Origin: CAYNFR01 sp964616755
GTDB lineage: Bacteria > Bacteroidota > Bacteroidia > Chitinophagales > Saprospiraceae
Assembly (NCBI GenBank): GCA_964616755.1
Contig: CAZTSI010000012.1
Coordinates: 1-64,000 of the forward strand
Reading direction: 5' to 3'
Length of the DNA stretch: 64,000 bases
The notes below the pieces were generated by a model that had not been told where the DNA came from, made no database searches, and was given only the letters and a program-made list of their open reading frames with translations. Position 1 is the stretch's first letter, and the number at the start of each line of letters is the position of its first letter. This document shows, in pieces, positions 1-9,812 of the stretch. The position numbers were made by a program, and so were the translations under genes.

Positions 1-411
1 CCAGAAGAAGAATTTAATTTATTAACTAAAGTTGCATTTGCCGCTTGAATTCAGGCCTTAAAAAACGGCGGAATAGTAATGATTTGCGGATCGCTCGTAA
101 TGCAACAAAAGGTACTTATGATATTAGAGTCAATTTGCAAAAGCTCAGCTACTCATACACTAAGTGAATTTCAAATAAATGGACAAATCAAATGGGACTG
201 CTATTAAAGGCAGACGATCGTTCAGTGAAAAATATTCTCACATAAATTCTGACCCAAATTCCCAAATTTTCGCTCCTTTATGCAATGCTCCAAAATAACC
301 ATATCAGAAAACTTGACGCCAAGAAAACAATGGGCTATCAGTCCTAAATACTTAATCATTAGGATTCCATCATTGTTTACCTCAATCCTCTTTTGCACCA
401 CAATCATGAGC
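1..411. other. Left-edge region without a supportable intact gene
   Basis: Plus-strand frame 1 reads as protein-like sequence from base 1 to a stop near 207 but is interrupted by an in-frame TGA at 46-48. After the stop it contains ALKNGGIVMICGSL, which faintly recalls the C-terminal end of folylpolyglutamate synthase (FolC), but the match is too short to name. It could be the decayed or mis-sequenced 3' end of a gene that starts outside the window. A 61-codon minus-strand reading frame at 222-407 has no recognisable features and is not called. Confidence 0.2.
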
Positions 412-1683
412 CTACTCAGTCATATAATGTAATTGAATAAGTACTTTGTTATACTCGTGGTACAAGTTAAATAATGAGATCTCCATGCGCAGTTGTCCCT
501 CAATAAATTGAACTTTAGATCCCGCATCGCTGGTCTCCATCCTTTTGAGAAGATCAATTGATTCTATAGCTGGTTTCCACTTATTTTCAAAATCCTTTAT
601 GTCTTTTTGAAAAATATCCAATTGATCAAGAAGTCGCTCATATTCGTCATTAAAAGCAAATTTTACTTTCTCTTCTTCACGCCTTTGTACGTCCGTGTAA
701 ATTTCGTCTGCTTGTCGTCGAGCGGTGAGAGATTTTCGCGTCAATGGAGCGACAATCCCAAGTTGAATTCCTGGTACTATATCAAACGGACTCATCAAGC
801 CACTTCCACCAAAGATACTCACTTTGAACTCAGGTAAATTACGCGCATAATTCTCCTGCATTTGTTGTTCTGCCAAAATAGACTGCAAGTTTTTAGCTCG
901 TAACAGTGGGGAGTCCTTCCTCTGTGCTACATTTAACTCTAGGGGAAGGTATGGCTCTAGGGTTACGATAATATTATCGTGTATATTGAGCAATTTGCGC
1001 AAATCATATTGAGCATGCCTAAGGATCCATTCATTTGACCTATACTCGCTATGGCGATATTCCTTGTATTGCAATGCTTCGATCCATGAAGAGGCGGAAA
1101 CAATTTGCGCGTCGTACTTTTTCTTTGTTTCTTCGAGAACAATTGTCGCTAAACTATCTAATCGAAAAAAGCGCTCCCCTACTATTGTATGAAATCGTAT
1201 TTGATCGTACATATAGTGAATGTTTCTCTCTACCTCCATTCTTGTAGAGTTACTCATTTCAGCCATCATCTTGGCCGATGTTTCTAAGGTTTGTAGCCTC
1301 CGCTTATGCACCGCTGGGTGGGCAAACGTATGAAACAATCCCAAAACATGGAGGGCAATGTTTTCTGGTGTTAAGTTGTTTCGATCATGTCCATAAAAAA
1401 ATTCAGTCTTAGCTGGTTGTTTAGCAGTGCCTATGAGCTTCCTTTCGAGCTCAAAATTGAGCTTGCTAATTTCGATGTCCAAATTTTGCGAAAGCCCCAT
1501 CTCAATCGCTTCTGAAAGAGTTATGATTTTCTGCGCCCTAATATAGTCGTGTATCAACAAAAAAGAGCACAATACACAAATACTTAAGTGGCGCGTAAAT
1601 AGAGGATGCCTAAATAGTTTTACAAAAAACTGTATTTCTACAGTAAAAAAAAGGAAGCCAGGTCTGGATGCAGTGTGTCCCAT
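412..1683 (-). CDS. TolC-family outer membrane efflux protein
   Basis: The protein is about 423 residues if translated from the first ATG. It has a hydrophobic segment at about residues 33-50 ending in an AQ cleavage site, then the sequence ITLSEAIEMGLSQNLDIE, which is the usual opening of TolC-type repeats. Long amphipathic helices rich in Glu, Lys and Gln follow, as in outer-membrane efflux ducts. It would form the outer membrane channel of a tripartite exporter, but no RND pump or adaptor gene is visible. The N-terminal 30 residues before the signal segment look unnatural and the assembly gap lies 34 bases upstream, so the start is uncertain. Substrate unknown. Confidence 0.78.
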   Translation of the reverse strand: MGHTASRPGFLFFTVEIQFFVKLFRHPLFTRHLSICVLCSFLLIHDYIRAQKIITLSEAIEMGLSQNLDIEISKLNFELERKLIGTAKQPAKTEFFYGHDRNNLTPENIALHVLGLFHTFAHPAVHKRRLQTLETSAKMMAEMSNSTRMEVERNIHYMYDQIRFHTIVGERFFRLDSLATIVLEETKKKYDAQIVSASSWIEALQYKEYRHSEYRSNEWILRHAQYDLRKLLNIHDNIIVTLEPYLPLELNVAQRKDSPLLRAKNLQSILAEQQMQENYARNLPEFKVSIFGGSGLMSPFDIVPGIQLGIVAPLTRKSLTARRQADEIYTDVQRREEEKVKFAFNDEYERLLDQLDIFQKDIKDFENKWKPAIESIDLLKRMETSDAGSKVQFIEGQLRMEISLFNLYHEYNKVLIQLHYMTE

Positions 1684-1716
1684 ATACGATCGATAATAAT
1701 GCCTTATTACGTATGC

Positions 1717-1726
1717 NNNNNNNNNN
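1717..1726. other. Assembly gap (10 N)
   Basis: Ten undetermined bases mark a scaffold join. Sequence to the left of this point (the TolC-like gene and the left-edge fragment) may not be physically adjacent to the rest at the distance shown. Flanking positions 1684-2011 contain no gene I can support. Confidence 0.98.
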
Positions 1727-2011
1727 CTCTCGACATCTCAAGGCTCTAATATAAGAATATCAAGGCTCCCCCAATAATTTTTTCTAGATGGTCATTCTGT
1801 GATCCTGCACGAGATCTAGTACATTTTATGGACGGGTAATTCAGAGGCAATCTCGACTCGGACTTCACTACCGTAGGGATAGATTTGCCAACTAATTAAT
1901 ATCATTTTATACCAATAGAATGAAAATGTAGCCATAAACTTTTTTTGTCGAAGTCTTATCACTAGTTTCGGTGCGATAGAGATTTTCAAACCATCTAAAC
2001 AATGAAAGTTC

Positions 2012-3199
2012 ATGAGGAAAATTGCCATGCTAGGATCAGGCTTCATATCAGAGTTTTATGCCTCTTCGATATTAGGTCAGCGAAGCAAGGATACAATCGT
2101 CTCGGTATCTTCCCGCAATGCTGATAACGTTAAAAAATTTGCCGAAAAGTATAATGTGCCCCATTGGACAACAGATATGAATGAGTGCATCAATCACCCA
2201 GAGGTCGAAATAGTCTGTATAGGCTTGCCCAATTATCTGCATTTGGCGGCAGTATTGGCCTGTGCAAAAGCGGGCAAAGGGGTCATTTGTACTAAACCGC
2301 TAGGCCGCAACGCTGAAGAAGCTTTGTTGATGTTAAGAGCCGTAGAGGAAGCGGGTATTTTTCACGGATATATGGAAGATTTAGTTTACACACCTAAAAC
2401 GCTTAGGACAATACAGAGTATAAAACAAGGAGCCCTTGGTAGGATATTGTGGGCGAGAAGTCGCGAAACCCACCCCGGGCCACATAGCGATTGGTTTTGG
2501 GACAAAGATCAAGCAGGCGGTGGTGCAATACTCGATCTAGCGTGCCATTGTATTGAAATTTCTCGTTCCTTCATTGGCAAGCAATATAAACCCATAGAAG
2601 TCATGTGTTGGGCAGATACGCAGGTCAAGCCAATTGATGCAGAAGATCATGCTATTGGATTGGTCAAATTTTCCAATGGTGCTATAGGGCAATTCGAAGT
2701 CAGTTGGGCATTTAGAGGAGGATTGGATTTGAGAGACGAAGTGATGGGTACTCATGGTACCGTTTGGCTCAATCATTTTTTGCGGACCGGTTTTGAAATG
2801 TTTACTGCTCCAGGGCAATCAGGATATGTGGCAGAAAAGGCTGAAACGGATTCAGGCTGGATATTCCCTGTAGGCGATGAAAACCAAGATTTGGGCTATA
2901 ATCACATGTTTACGGATATGTTTAACGCCTATGAGAATGGTACTCAACCGACAGAAACCTTTTATGATGGCTATATTGTAAACGCGGTGATTGATGCTGC
3001 TTATGCCTCTGCAAAGTCAAAGAAATGGGAACCCATTATGATCGAAGACTGGCGCGGCGAAGATCCTGATTCGCTCAGCACACAAGTACTTGATGACTAT
3101 GATGACGACTACTATCTAATCAAAGAAGAGTTACTGCCTAATGGCACCTCTAAGATCATCCTTAAACACAAACAAACCGGTAAAATAATCCAACGCTAA
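2012..3199 (+). CDS. Gfo/Idh/MocA family NAD(P)-dependent oxidoreductase
   Basis: This 395-residue protein opens with a Rossmann dinucleotide-binding motif (AMLGSGFIS, residues 5-13), followed by CIGLPNYLH and the catalytic-loop motif CTKPLGRN, which corresponds to the family's EKP motif. The C-terminal half carries the family signature GGGAILDLACHCIE. Members oxidise or reduce sugars, cyclitols or their derivatives. The gene is followed after 2 bases by a nucleoside-symporter-like MFS permease, so the pair probably takes up and oxidises one carbohydrate. The exact substrate cannot be read from the sequence. The acidic C-terminal tail (about residues 350-375, rich in Asp) is an extension of unknown role. 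Confidence 0.9.
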   Translation: MRKIAMLGSGFISEFYASSILGQRSKDTIVSVSSRNADNVKKFAEKYNVPHWTTDMNECINHPEVEIVCIGLPNYLHLAAVLACAKAGKGVICTKPLGRNAEEALLMLRAVEEAGIFHGYMEDLVYTPKTLRTIQSIKQGALGRILWARSRETHPGPHSDWFWDKDQAGGGAILDLACHCIEISRSFIGKQYKPIEVMCWADTQVKPIDAEDHAIGLVKFSNGAIGQFEVSWAFRGGLDLRDEVMGTHGTVWLNHFLRTGFEMFTAPGQSGYVAEKAETDSGWIFPVGDENQDLGYNHMFTDMFNAYENGTQPTETFYDGYIVNAVIDAAYASAKSKKWEPIMIEDWRGEDPDSLSTQVLDDYDDDYYLIKEELLPNGTSKIILKHKQTGKIIQR

Positions 3200-3201
3200 T
3201 T

Positions 3202-4398
3202 ATGACAAAATCAATCTCAGTACGATTAGGAGCGATGATGTTCCTTCAGTTCTTTGTATGGGGCACATGGTACGTAACCATGGGCACGTATCTGTCCAAA
3301 ATAGGCTTTGATGGATTAGACATAGGTGCTGCGTATAGTACCGTCAATTGGGGCGCGATTCTCTCACCTTTCATAATTGGTATGATCGCTGACCGCTTTT
3401 TTAATGCAGAGCGAGTGATGGGTTTTATCCACGTCATCGGTGCGGTCATGCTATGGTATATGCCTACACTTACTGCCCCCGGTCCGTTTTTTTGGTTGTT
3501 ATTATCCTATTCGGTGCTCTACATGCCAACATTAGGCTTGGCGAATTCTATCAGCTTTTATCAGATGCAAAACCCGGAGAAAGAATTTCCTGTGATTCGG
3601 GTGCTCGGCACCATAGGATGGATTGCTGCGGGGCTCTTCATCAGTAATATGCGTTTAGAAGACAATGCGTTGCAATTTCAAATTGGTGCTGCGGTCTCCC
3701 TAATCTTAGGTCTATACGCTTTTAGTCTTCCTAAAACACCGCCGAAGTCAAAAGGTGAAAAAGTAAGCTTTGCAGATATAGCAGGTCTCGAAGCACTTTC
3801 GCTTATGAAGAATCGAAACTTTGCCATTTTTATCATGAGCTCCTTAATGATCTCCATACCACTTGCATTTTATTTCAGCTTTACCAACTTATTTCTCAAT
3901 GAGGCGGGGATGATAAAAGCAGGAGCGAAAATGACCTTGGGTCAAGCTTCTGAGATTATTTTCATGCTCTTGATGCCCTTGTTCTTTATGCGTCTAGGTG
4001 TCAAAAAAATGTTAGCCATTGGAATGTTTGCGTGGGGTATACGATACTTGCTTTTTGCCTACGGCAATAATGAAGAGTTAGTAGGTATGTTTTATATAGG
4101 CATATTGCTGCATGGCATATGTTATGATTTCTTTTTTGTAACTGGACAAATATTCGTTGACAAAGTAGCGCCCAAAAGCATTCAAGCAAGCGCTCAAGGA
4201 TTTATCACCTTAATTACTTATGGTATAGGGATGTTGATTGGTTCTTGGTCTAGTGGGTGGTTCGTAAAGCAGTTCACAACGATCGAGGGTACACATCTCT
4301 GGAGACAGATTTGGCTCATCCCAGCGGGCATGGCTTTTGTGACCTTGTTAGTTTTTTGGATATCTTTTAAGCCAGTAGACGTAAAAAGTGCTGAATAA
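3202..4398 (+). CDS. MFS permease, nucleoside:H+ symporter (NHS) type
   Basis: The protein has 398 residues and about 12 hydrophobic segments. The N-terminal motif LGAMMFLQFFVWGTWYVTMG and the later GxLADR-like loop (IGMIADRFF) match the NupG/XapB-type nucleoside:proton symporters. In Bacteroidota such carriers are often found beside Gfo/Idh/MocA oxidoreductases in sugar or cyclitol utilisation loci, and here it lies 2 bases after one, so the cargo may be a sugar rather than a nucleoside. It acts in the inner membrane. A hairpin terminator follows the gene. Confidence 0.85.
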   Translation: MTKSISVRLGAMMFLQFFVWGTWYVTMGTYLSKIGFDGLDIGAAYSTVNWGAILSPFIIGMIADRFFNAERVMGFIHVIGAVMLWYMPTLTAPGPFFWLLLSYSVLYMPTLGLANSISFYQMQNPEKEFPVIRVLGTIGWIAAGLFISNMRLEDNALQFQIGAAVSLILGLYAFSLPKTPPKSKGEKVSFADIAGLEALSLMKNRNFAIFIMSSLMISIPLAFYFSFTNLFLNEAGMIKAGAKMTLGQASEIIFMLLMPLFFMRLGVKKMLAIGMFAWGIRYLLFAYGNNEELVGMFYIGILLHGICYDFFFVTGQIFVDKVAPKSIQASAQGFITLITYGIGMLIGSWSSGWFVKQFTTIEGTHLWRQIWLIPAGMAFVTLLVFWISFKPVDVKSAE

Positions 4399-4526
4399 TC
4401 AAATATTTCAGGTAAAAACACTGCAAAATGTAAATATTACGTTAAAATATTGCCCTTTGCAAAACAGATTCGAAATAATTAGCGTTAAGGAATCAGATAG
4501 TTTTTTCATACAAAATTAGTACAGAG

Positions 4527-4557
4527 AGCTTACCCGATGGGTGGGCTTTTCTGTTTT
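4527..4557 (+). terminator. Intrinsic terminator after the MFS permease gene
   Basis: A 9-bp stem with two G-U pairs (AGCTTACCC, loop GAT, GGGTGGGCT) is followed by TTTTCTGTTTT. It lies between the rightward oxidoreductase/permease pair and the convergent leftward DUF2905 gene, where a terminator is expected. Confidence 0.6.
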
Positions 4558-4783
4558 AGCGAAAATGCTGAATTAATCTCACTAAGGCAGAAATCACAAG
4601 GCTTAGCAACATCATTGTCGTTATCGGAACATAGAACCTAAAGTTTTCTGTTTCTACGCGAATATCACCGGGCAACTTACCCAAAAAGCTAAGTTTTTCT
4701 CCTACAAAATAGATGATGACCCCAACGACTAAGATGATTAGTCCTATTATCATCAACCCTTTCCCAAGCGACTCTTGCTCCAT
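4556..4783 (-). CDS. DUF2905 family small membrane protein
   Basis: This 75-residue protein starts at the ATG at 4783 (MEQESLGKGLM). That start leaves one base after the stop of the upstream nucleotidyltransferase; an upstream in-frame ATG at 4864 would overlap that gene heavily and add a non-conserved leader. Two membrane segments flank the family hallmark FLGKLPGDIRVE (about residues 32-43). DUF2905 proteins are widespread inner-membrane proteins of unknown function. It is probably co-transcribed with the nucleotidyltransferase. Confidence 0.85.
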   Translation of the reverse strand: MEQESLGKGLMIIGLIILVVGVIIYFVGEKLSFLGKLPGDIRVETENFRFYVPITTMMLLSLVISALVRLIQHFR

Positions 4784-4784
4784 A

Positions 4785-5696
4785 TTATCTCCACAGATTG
4801 CTAGGATATACTCCTTCGGACACCAATTTTTGAATCCTCTCTTGAACGAAGGGTTTATCTTCAATATAGGTCACTCCAAACCATTCTGCATTACAAGTCA
4901 ACAAGCGAACTCTTTTTTCTTGACTATTGACGAGCTCTTCGATTAAGATGGGAATATAAAACTCAGACTTAGGTTCGTGAATATGCTTCTTCAAAAATCG
5001 TCGAAAAGACGCTTCGCAATAATCGAAGAAGTCAGGATAAAAACCCCAAAAATTCATAGACACTGGGGTCTGAGGAGATAAATAGACCCTTTCACCGACT
5101 TCGTCTGAATAAGCGATGCGTCCGTCCTCCATTATGCCGATCTTTAAGCGCTCATGAATGGAGCTGAGATAAAACTCATTGGTCTCGCAAACACCACGAT
5201 TAACTGTGCCATGCTCTGACAGTGTATTTACTAATTCATACGCCACAATGGCATAATCTTGTTGGTTATATTCAGAAGAATGTAAAAATTCACACACCAT
5301 ATCATATGCTCCAATACCATAATAATCGTCAGCATTAATCACCACAAAAGGTTCTGCTACAACATTCCGAGCCGCCCAAACCGCATGCGCTGTTCCCCAA
5401 GGTCTCTCGCGCTCTTCGGGCAACACATACCCCTCAGGTAAGTCATCTAATTCTTGCGCAACAAAAACCAATTCGACTTTATTCGCTAATTTTTGACAAA
5501 AGACCTCTTCTATTTCTTTGCGAAAAGATTCTCGGATCACAAAGACAACCTTAGAGATACCCGCATTGATGGCATCATAAATCGAATAATCTAGGATTGT
5601 CTCTCCGTTCGGGCCAAACTCATCGATCTGTTTCAACCCACCATATCGCGAACCCATACCTGCGGCTAATATGACCAATGTAGTTGCTGCACTCAT
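4785..5696 (-). CDS. Sugar-phosphate nucleotidyltransferase (NTP_transferase fold)
   Basis: The 303-residue protein begins with LVILAAGMGSRYGGLKQ, the nucleotide-binding signature of sugar-1-phosphate nucleotidyltransferases, and has VINADDYYG at about residues 117-125 as the metal-binding acidic motif. It would activate a sugar phosphate with an NTP in the cytoplasm for glycan synthesis. It lacks the extended C-terminal beta-helix domain of GlmU or GlgC, and the sugar cannot be inferred. The DUF2905 gene follows one base downstream. In other Bacteroidota this subfamily is often linked to a sugar kinase, which is not seen here. Confidence 0.82.
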   Translation of the reverse strand: MSAATTLVILAAGMGSRYGGLKQIDEFGPNGETILDYSIYDAINAGISKVVFVIRESFRKEIEEVFCQKLANKVELVFVAQELDDLPEGYVLPEERERPWGTAHAVWAARNVVAEPFVVINADDYYGIGAYDMVCEFLHSSEYNQQDYAIVAYELVNTLSEHGTVNRGVCETNEFYLSSIHERLKIGIMEDGRIAYSDEVGERVYLSPQTPVSMNFWGFYPDFFDYCEASFRRFLKKHIHEPKSEFYIPILIEELVNSQEKRVRLLTCNAEWFGVTYIEDKPFVQERIQKLVSEGVYPSNLWR

Positions 5697-5968
5697 ATTA
5701 TTACTTCTTATTTGCGATACAAATAAAACGATATAATCTTAGGACTTCAACATATTGACAATTTCTATCTTCCAAGCGTTCCTCTCTTTTAATTTTTGAG
5801 GCTCTGAATTCAATCTTTCAAGGCATACTTGGACACTAATTCAATAGATGTATTAATGTAGTCATATTTTTATTTTCATATAAGATTGAGAATTCCTGAA
5901 AAAGACATAATTTTGAGCATATAGAACCACATATTACTAGAAATAGCAATTTGTATATTGTTGAATAT

Positions 5969-7321
5969 ATGAAACTTACGACCAAACGCGCTCACTTTTG
6001 CCTCCTTATTGCTGGGCTCTTAATGTTCTCTTGCACCAAGGACATATCTGACGAAACTGTCAAACAAGATATTGAGTTAAAAAGATTGCTTTCTAATGCA
6101 GCACCTAGCGGAGATTATAGATTTTATATTGTCCCGACGGACGATGAGTTAGAAAAAGTACCACAAGATCCACGAAATAAGTTAACCGAAGTAAAGGTCG
6201 AATTGGGTAAATTGCTTTTTTATGAAACAGGAATAGCCTTGGATGCAAGATATCCTGAAGGAATTGGAACATATTCGTGTGCGAGTTGTCATATTCCTGA
6301 AGCTGGTTTTCGCCCAGGCTCTGCACAAGGTGTTGCAGATGGTGGTCGAGGATTTGGATTCAATGGTGAAAGTCGGCTAAAGAATTCACTCTACAAAGAA
6401 AATGAAATCGACGTTCAGTCAGCTCGCCCCTTAGTATTGATCAATGTAGCTCATGTCACCAATACAATGTGGAATGGTAGCTTTGGCGCTCAAGGGGTTA
6501 ACATAGGTACAGAGGAAGTTTGGAAACTTGATAAAGGTACTGAACGAAATAATTTGGGTTACGAAGCACTTGAGACGCAAAACTTTGAGGGTATTATCGT
6601 CCATCGCTTAACAACTGATAAAAATATCGTTCAGCGATTGGGATACAAAAATCTTTATGATCAAGCATTTCCCGAACTCGATGAAGATCAGCGATATTCA
6701 CAGTTGGCCACAACGCTAGCGATGTCTGCGTTTATCAGAGCTATCAATTCGTCAAAAGCACCTTTCCAATCTTGGTTAAAGGGGGATCACGATGCCCTTT
6801 CTGCGCAAGAAAAAGAAGGTATGTCCATTTTTTTTGGCAAAGCGAGATGTAATAATTGTCACTACGAGAAAAATCTCGGATCCATGGAGTTTCATGCTCT
6901 AGGTGTAAAAGATATGTATCAACGACCTTCCTTCAATACAAGCCATACGGATCTGCGCAATTTAGGAAGAGGTGGATTTACATTAAAAGAAGAGGATAAC
7001 TATAAATTCAGAGTACCGCAACTTTATAATATGTCAGATGCCGCCTTTTTCTTTCATGGGGCGTCCAAAAACACCCTTGAAGACGTTATCGACTATAAGA
7101 TTGCTGCAAGAACCGAAAACCCTAACGTCTCTCAAAATATTCTCTCTGAAAAATTCAGACCTATTGAACTATCTATTAGTGAAAGGGCGAGTTTATTAGC
7201 TTTCTTGAAGAATGGTCTTCGTGATCCAGATCTTTTACGCTATAAACCAAAAGAACTTATGTCAGGTAATTGTTTTCCAAACAACGATCATCAATCAAGA
7301 ATTGACCTAGGTTGTCTTTAG
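5969..7321 (+). CDS. Diheme cytochrome c peroxidase/MauG-family lipoprotein
   Basis: The protein is 450 residues from the ATG at 5969; the upstream TTG at 5951 is unlikely because the ATG directly opens a lipoprotein signal peptide with lipobox LMFSC (Cys22). Two c-type heme motifs are present, CASCH at residues 104-108 and CNNCH at 294-298, which is the domain layout of bacterial diheme peroxidases and MauG-like enzymes. It would sit on the periplasmic side of a membrane and reduce hydrogen peroxide or oxidise a protein partner. No partner gene such as a methylamine dehydrogenase lies nearby, so the peroxidase role is the default. Confidence 0.88.
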   Translation: MKLTTKRAHFCLLIAGLLMFSCTKDISDETVKQDIELKRLLSNAAPSGDYRFYIVPTDDELEKVPQDPRNKLTEVKVELGKLLFYETGIALDARYPEGIGTYSCASCHIPEAGFRPGSAQGVADGGRGFGFNGESRLKNSLYKENEIDVQSARPLVLINVAHVTNTMWNGSFGAQGVNIGTEEVWKLDKGTERNNLGYEALETQNFEGIIVHRLTTDKNIVQRLGYKNLYDQAFPELDEDQRYSQLATTLAMSAFIRAINSSKAPFQSWLKGDHDALSAQEKEGMSIFFGKARCNNCHYEKNLGSMEFHALGVKDMYQRPSFNTSHTDLRNLGRGGFTLKEEDNYKFRVPQLYNMSDAAFFFHGASKNTLEDVIDYKIAARTENPNVSQNILSEKFRPIELSISERASLLAFLKNGLRDPDLLRYKPKELMSGNCFPNNDHQSRIDLGCL

Positions 7322-7380
7322 CTAAACCCGTGGAGGCATATGCCTTAAGTGTCTAATTTTTCTAACACTCCATACTTGCT

Positions 7381-8460
7381 TTACTGATGCCACTCATCTG
7401 GCTTGAAACTCATGGGTACTAAAAACCATGCGTCCACCGCGAGGTCTTCTTTTACTTGCTCAAGATACTCTAGCATATCAATCGTAACACAATCAAACAC
7501 AATGATTACTCGATAGCCAGACGCTCTTGGACTCACAACCACATCATATCCCTTGCGCTGGGCAACTAATTGCCTTGAGATGGCATTTTGATGACTCGCA
7601 AAGGATCCTATAACAATCTCACAACCGTTTTGAACAACGTTAGGTGTGATATGTGGAGCATATTTTTGTATCAAGTCTTGAGGAATACTTGTCTCTGACG
7701 TTGCTGTAGAATCCAATAATGCCGTTGCCTCTGTGCTCTCGGAAGTAGATGTGTTCTTCTTTTCGGTACAAGTTTTTAATATAAAAAAGAGCGCGAGCAA
7801 ACATAAAACTAGCGCCACTGTACCAAGTATAAACTTAGACCAAGGTGTAGACTCATCTTCATATGGATCTCTTCTAAAAGATGAAGGTTCAACAGGGGGC
7901 GTAGAAACATTTGCTGGAATAGCAGCAGAGACTGAGTTTGACACTTTAATTGGCTCGTTAGTAACCATATGCACCATTTCAGCAGGTTTTTCGATATGTG
8001 CTATTTCGAGCAAGCTCTGTTCTTTCTCAAATTCAGACGTAAGTGGGCGCAATTCAATAGAAGGCATCAAACGCATAGGGATGAACAATGGCGAAAACGA
8101 CTCTGTCATAATGCGCTCGCCCGTACTATTGATTTCGATTGTGCAAAAATCCTTCAAGGTTGTTTTATCAAAATTGAGCAACTCGTTCACTTTGTCCTCT
8201 ACAAATTCAGCCCAATCAGTTCGCTCATCAGATGGAATAAACCCAGCTTGAATGCCACCATCGATAAAATCAACATCCTCATCTCCTTTTTGCTCATAAA
8301 ACCTTACCACCATATACGGTCCCCCATAGGTGTGATCGTTTTCGCCGAGAAGAGGGTGAGTAGATTCGATACGAAAACTCCCCAATCCTGGTATAAAGAT
8401 ACTTTTGTGTAGGGTGAGTAAAGAAGTTAGTAACTCAGATATATTATTTGACTGCAACAA
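7381..8460 (-). CDS. HU/CCDC81-like and SPOR domain membrane protein
   Basis: The 359-residue protein has an N-terminal HU-like domain (TLHKSIFIPGLGSFRIE, about residues 16-32, typical of CCDC81-type prokaryotic HU domains), a second compact domain to about residue 130, a low-complexity linker, one transmembrane helix (about residues 208-228), and a periplasmic C-terminal SPOR domain (GCEIVIGSFASHQNA onward). SPOR domains bind denuded septal peptidoglycan, so the protein probably links the nucleoid side to the division septum. This architecture is characteristic of Bacteroidota. It is divergent from hemL. Confidence 0.85.
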   Translation of the reverse strand: MLQSNNISELLTSLLTLHKSIFIPGLGSFRIESTHPLLGENDHTYGGPYMVVRFYEQKGDEDVDFIDGGIQAGFIPSDERTDWAEFVEDKVNELLNFDKTTLKDFCTIEINSTGERIMTESFSPLFIPMRLMPSIELRPLTSEFEKEQSLLEIAHIEKPAEMVHMVTNEPIKVSNSVSAAIPANVSTPPVEPSSFRRDPYEDESTPWSKFILGTVALVLCLLALFFILKTCTEKKNTSTSESTEATALLDSTATSETSIPQDLIQKYAPHITPNVVQNGCEIVIGSFASHQNAISRQLVAQRKGYDVVVSPRASGYRVIIVFDCVTIDMLEYLEQVKEDLAVDAWFLVPMSFKPDEWHQ

Positions 8461-8513
8461 TTGTTTTCTTTGTCTATTTTAAAGAATATAGTTAAAATCT
8501 AAGCACAATATAC

Positions 8514-9812
8514 ATGATAAGCCGAAAAAAGTCAGCCGAGTTGTTTGAAGACGCAAAGACATTATTTCCAGGAGGGGTAAATTCACCTGTGCGAGCATTT
8601 AAGTCAGTCAGTGGGCCACCACTATTTATAAAAAATGCCTCGGGCTGCTATTTAAATGATGTGGATGGTAATCGATTCATTGACTTTTGTTGTTCTTGGG
8701 GGCCTCTAATTTTAGGTCACAATCACCCAACGATTAAAGAGGCTATAATCAAAACTGTCGAGAACGGAACAAGTTTTGGTGCTCCCACCCCACTTGGCAT
8801 AGCTCTTGGGAGGCATATCATCGACCGGCATCGATATCTTGAGAAAATGCGTTTTGTAAGTTCTGGCACCGAGGCTGTCATGTCTGCCATCAGGCTGGCA
8901 CGCGGATATACTGGCAAACCTAAAATAGTAAAATTTGAAGGGTGCTATCATGGCCATGTAGATTCTCTTATGGTAAAAGCGGGATCAGGACTTGCGACTT
9001 TTGGCACCTCTAGTTCTGCAGGCGTACCTGAAAGCTTTGCTAACGAAACATTAGTGTTGGATCTTAACGATTTAGCTGGATTTGAAGTGTTACTAGAAGA
9101 GCATGCGCATGAGATTGCTGCGGTCATCATAGAGCCTATCCCTGCTAATAATGGGTTATTGCTCCAAGATCAAAACTACCTTGTTTGGCTGAGAAAAATA
9201 TGTGATGACCACGGGGTACTGCTTATTTTTGACGAAGTTATATCAGGCTTTAGGGTTGGATTTGAGGGGGGCTCAGGGTATTATTCTATCGAACCAGATA
9301 TCATTGCTTTCGGCAAAATCATTGGCGGTGGTCTGCCCGTTGGCGCATTTGGCGGACGTACCGAGATAATGTCAATGATTTCACCTGACGGACCTGTATA
9401 TCAGGCGGGTACGCTTAGTGCCAATCCTGTTGCTATGGCCGCAGGACATGCTTGCTTGAGTATATGTAGCCAAGAGGGCTTTTATGAAGAACTAGAGGCC
9501 AAGACAAACTATTTTGTACAAATACTAAAGGCACATATAGAGCGACAAGGCTATCCAATGCACATTGTCAATATAGCTTCGATGTTTTGGTTTGCCTTTG
9601 GCACAAGACGTATCATGAAGGCCTCTGATATAGATGCAGAGGGTATGTCACATTTTAAAAGAATGCATAGTTTTCTCTTAGATAGGGGCGTTTATATTGC
9701 TCCATCGGGTTATGAGATCGGATTTGTAAGCGCCGCACATACTCGAAACGTGTTAAAACATGCTGCAGAGGTGATTTGCGAAGCCTTAGACCATGTATTT
9801 GACCCATCATGA
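8514..9812 (+). CDS. hemL: Glutamate-1-semialdehyde 2,1-aminomutase
   Basis: The 432-residue class III PLP enzyme converts glutamate-1-semialdehyde to 5-aminolevulinate in C5-pathway tetrapyrrole synthesis. It shows LFPGGVNSPVRAF near the N terminus, the GTEAVMSAIRLAR cofactor motif, and the Schiff-base lysine context FGKIIGGGLPVGAFGG. The gene overlaps the following histidine kinase gene by 4 bases (ATGA), so the two are translationally coupled. hemE lies at the right edge of the window on the other strand. Confidence 0.96.
   Translation: MISRKKSAELFEDAKTLFPGGVNSPVRAFKSVSGPPLFIKNASGCYLNDVDGNRFIDFCCSWGPLILGHNHPTIKEAIIKTVENGTSFGAPTPLGIALGRHIIDRHRYLEKMRFVSSGTEAVMSAIRLARGYTGKPKIVKFEGCYHGHVDSLMVKAGSGLATFGTSSSAGVPESFANETLVLDLNDLAGFEVLLEEHAHEIAAVIIEPIPANNGLLLQDQNYLVWLRKICDDHGVLLIFDEVISGFRVGFEGGSGYYSIEPDIIAFGKIIGGGLPVGAFGGRTEIMSMISPDGPVYQAGTLSANPVAMAAGHACLSICSQEGFYEELEAKTNYFVQILKAHIERQGYPMHIVNIASMFWFAFGTRRIMKASDIDAEGMSHFKRMHSFLLDRGVYIAPSGYEIGFVSAAHTRNVLKHAAEVICEALDHVFDPS

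Noticed and set aside
222..407. 61-codon minus-strand reading frame upstream of the TolC-like gene end
   Set aside because: No recognisable domain, signal peptide or conserved context; composition looks like chance coding in AT-rich DNA.
7733..8412. Two long plus-strand frames antisense to the HU/SPOR gene
   Set aside because: They are shadows of the clearly coding minus strand and have no family features.
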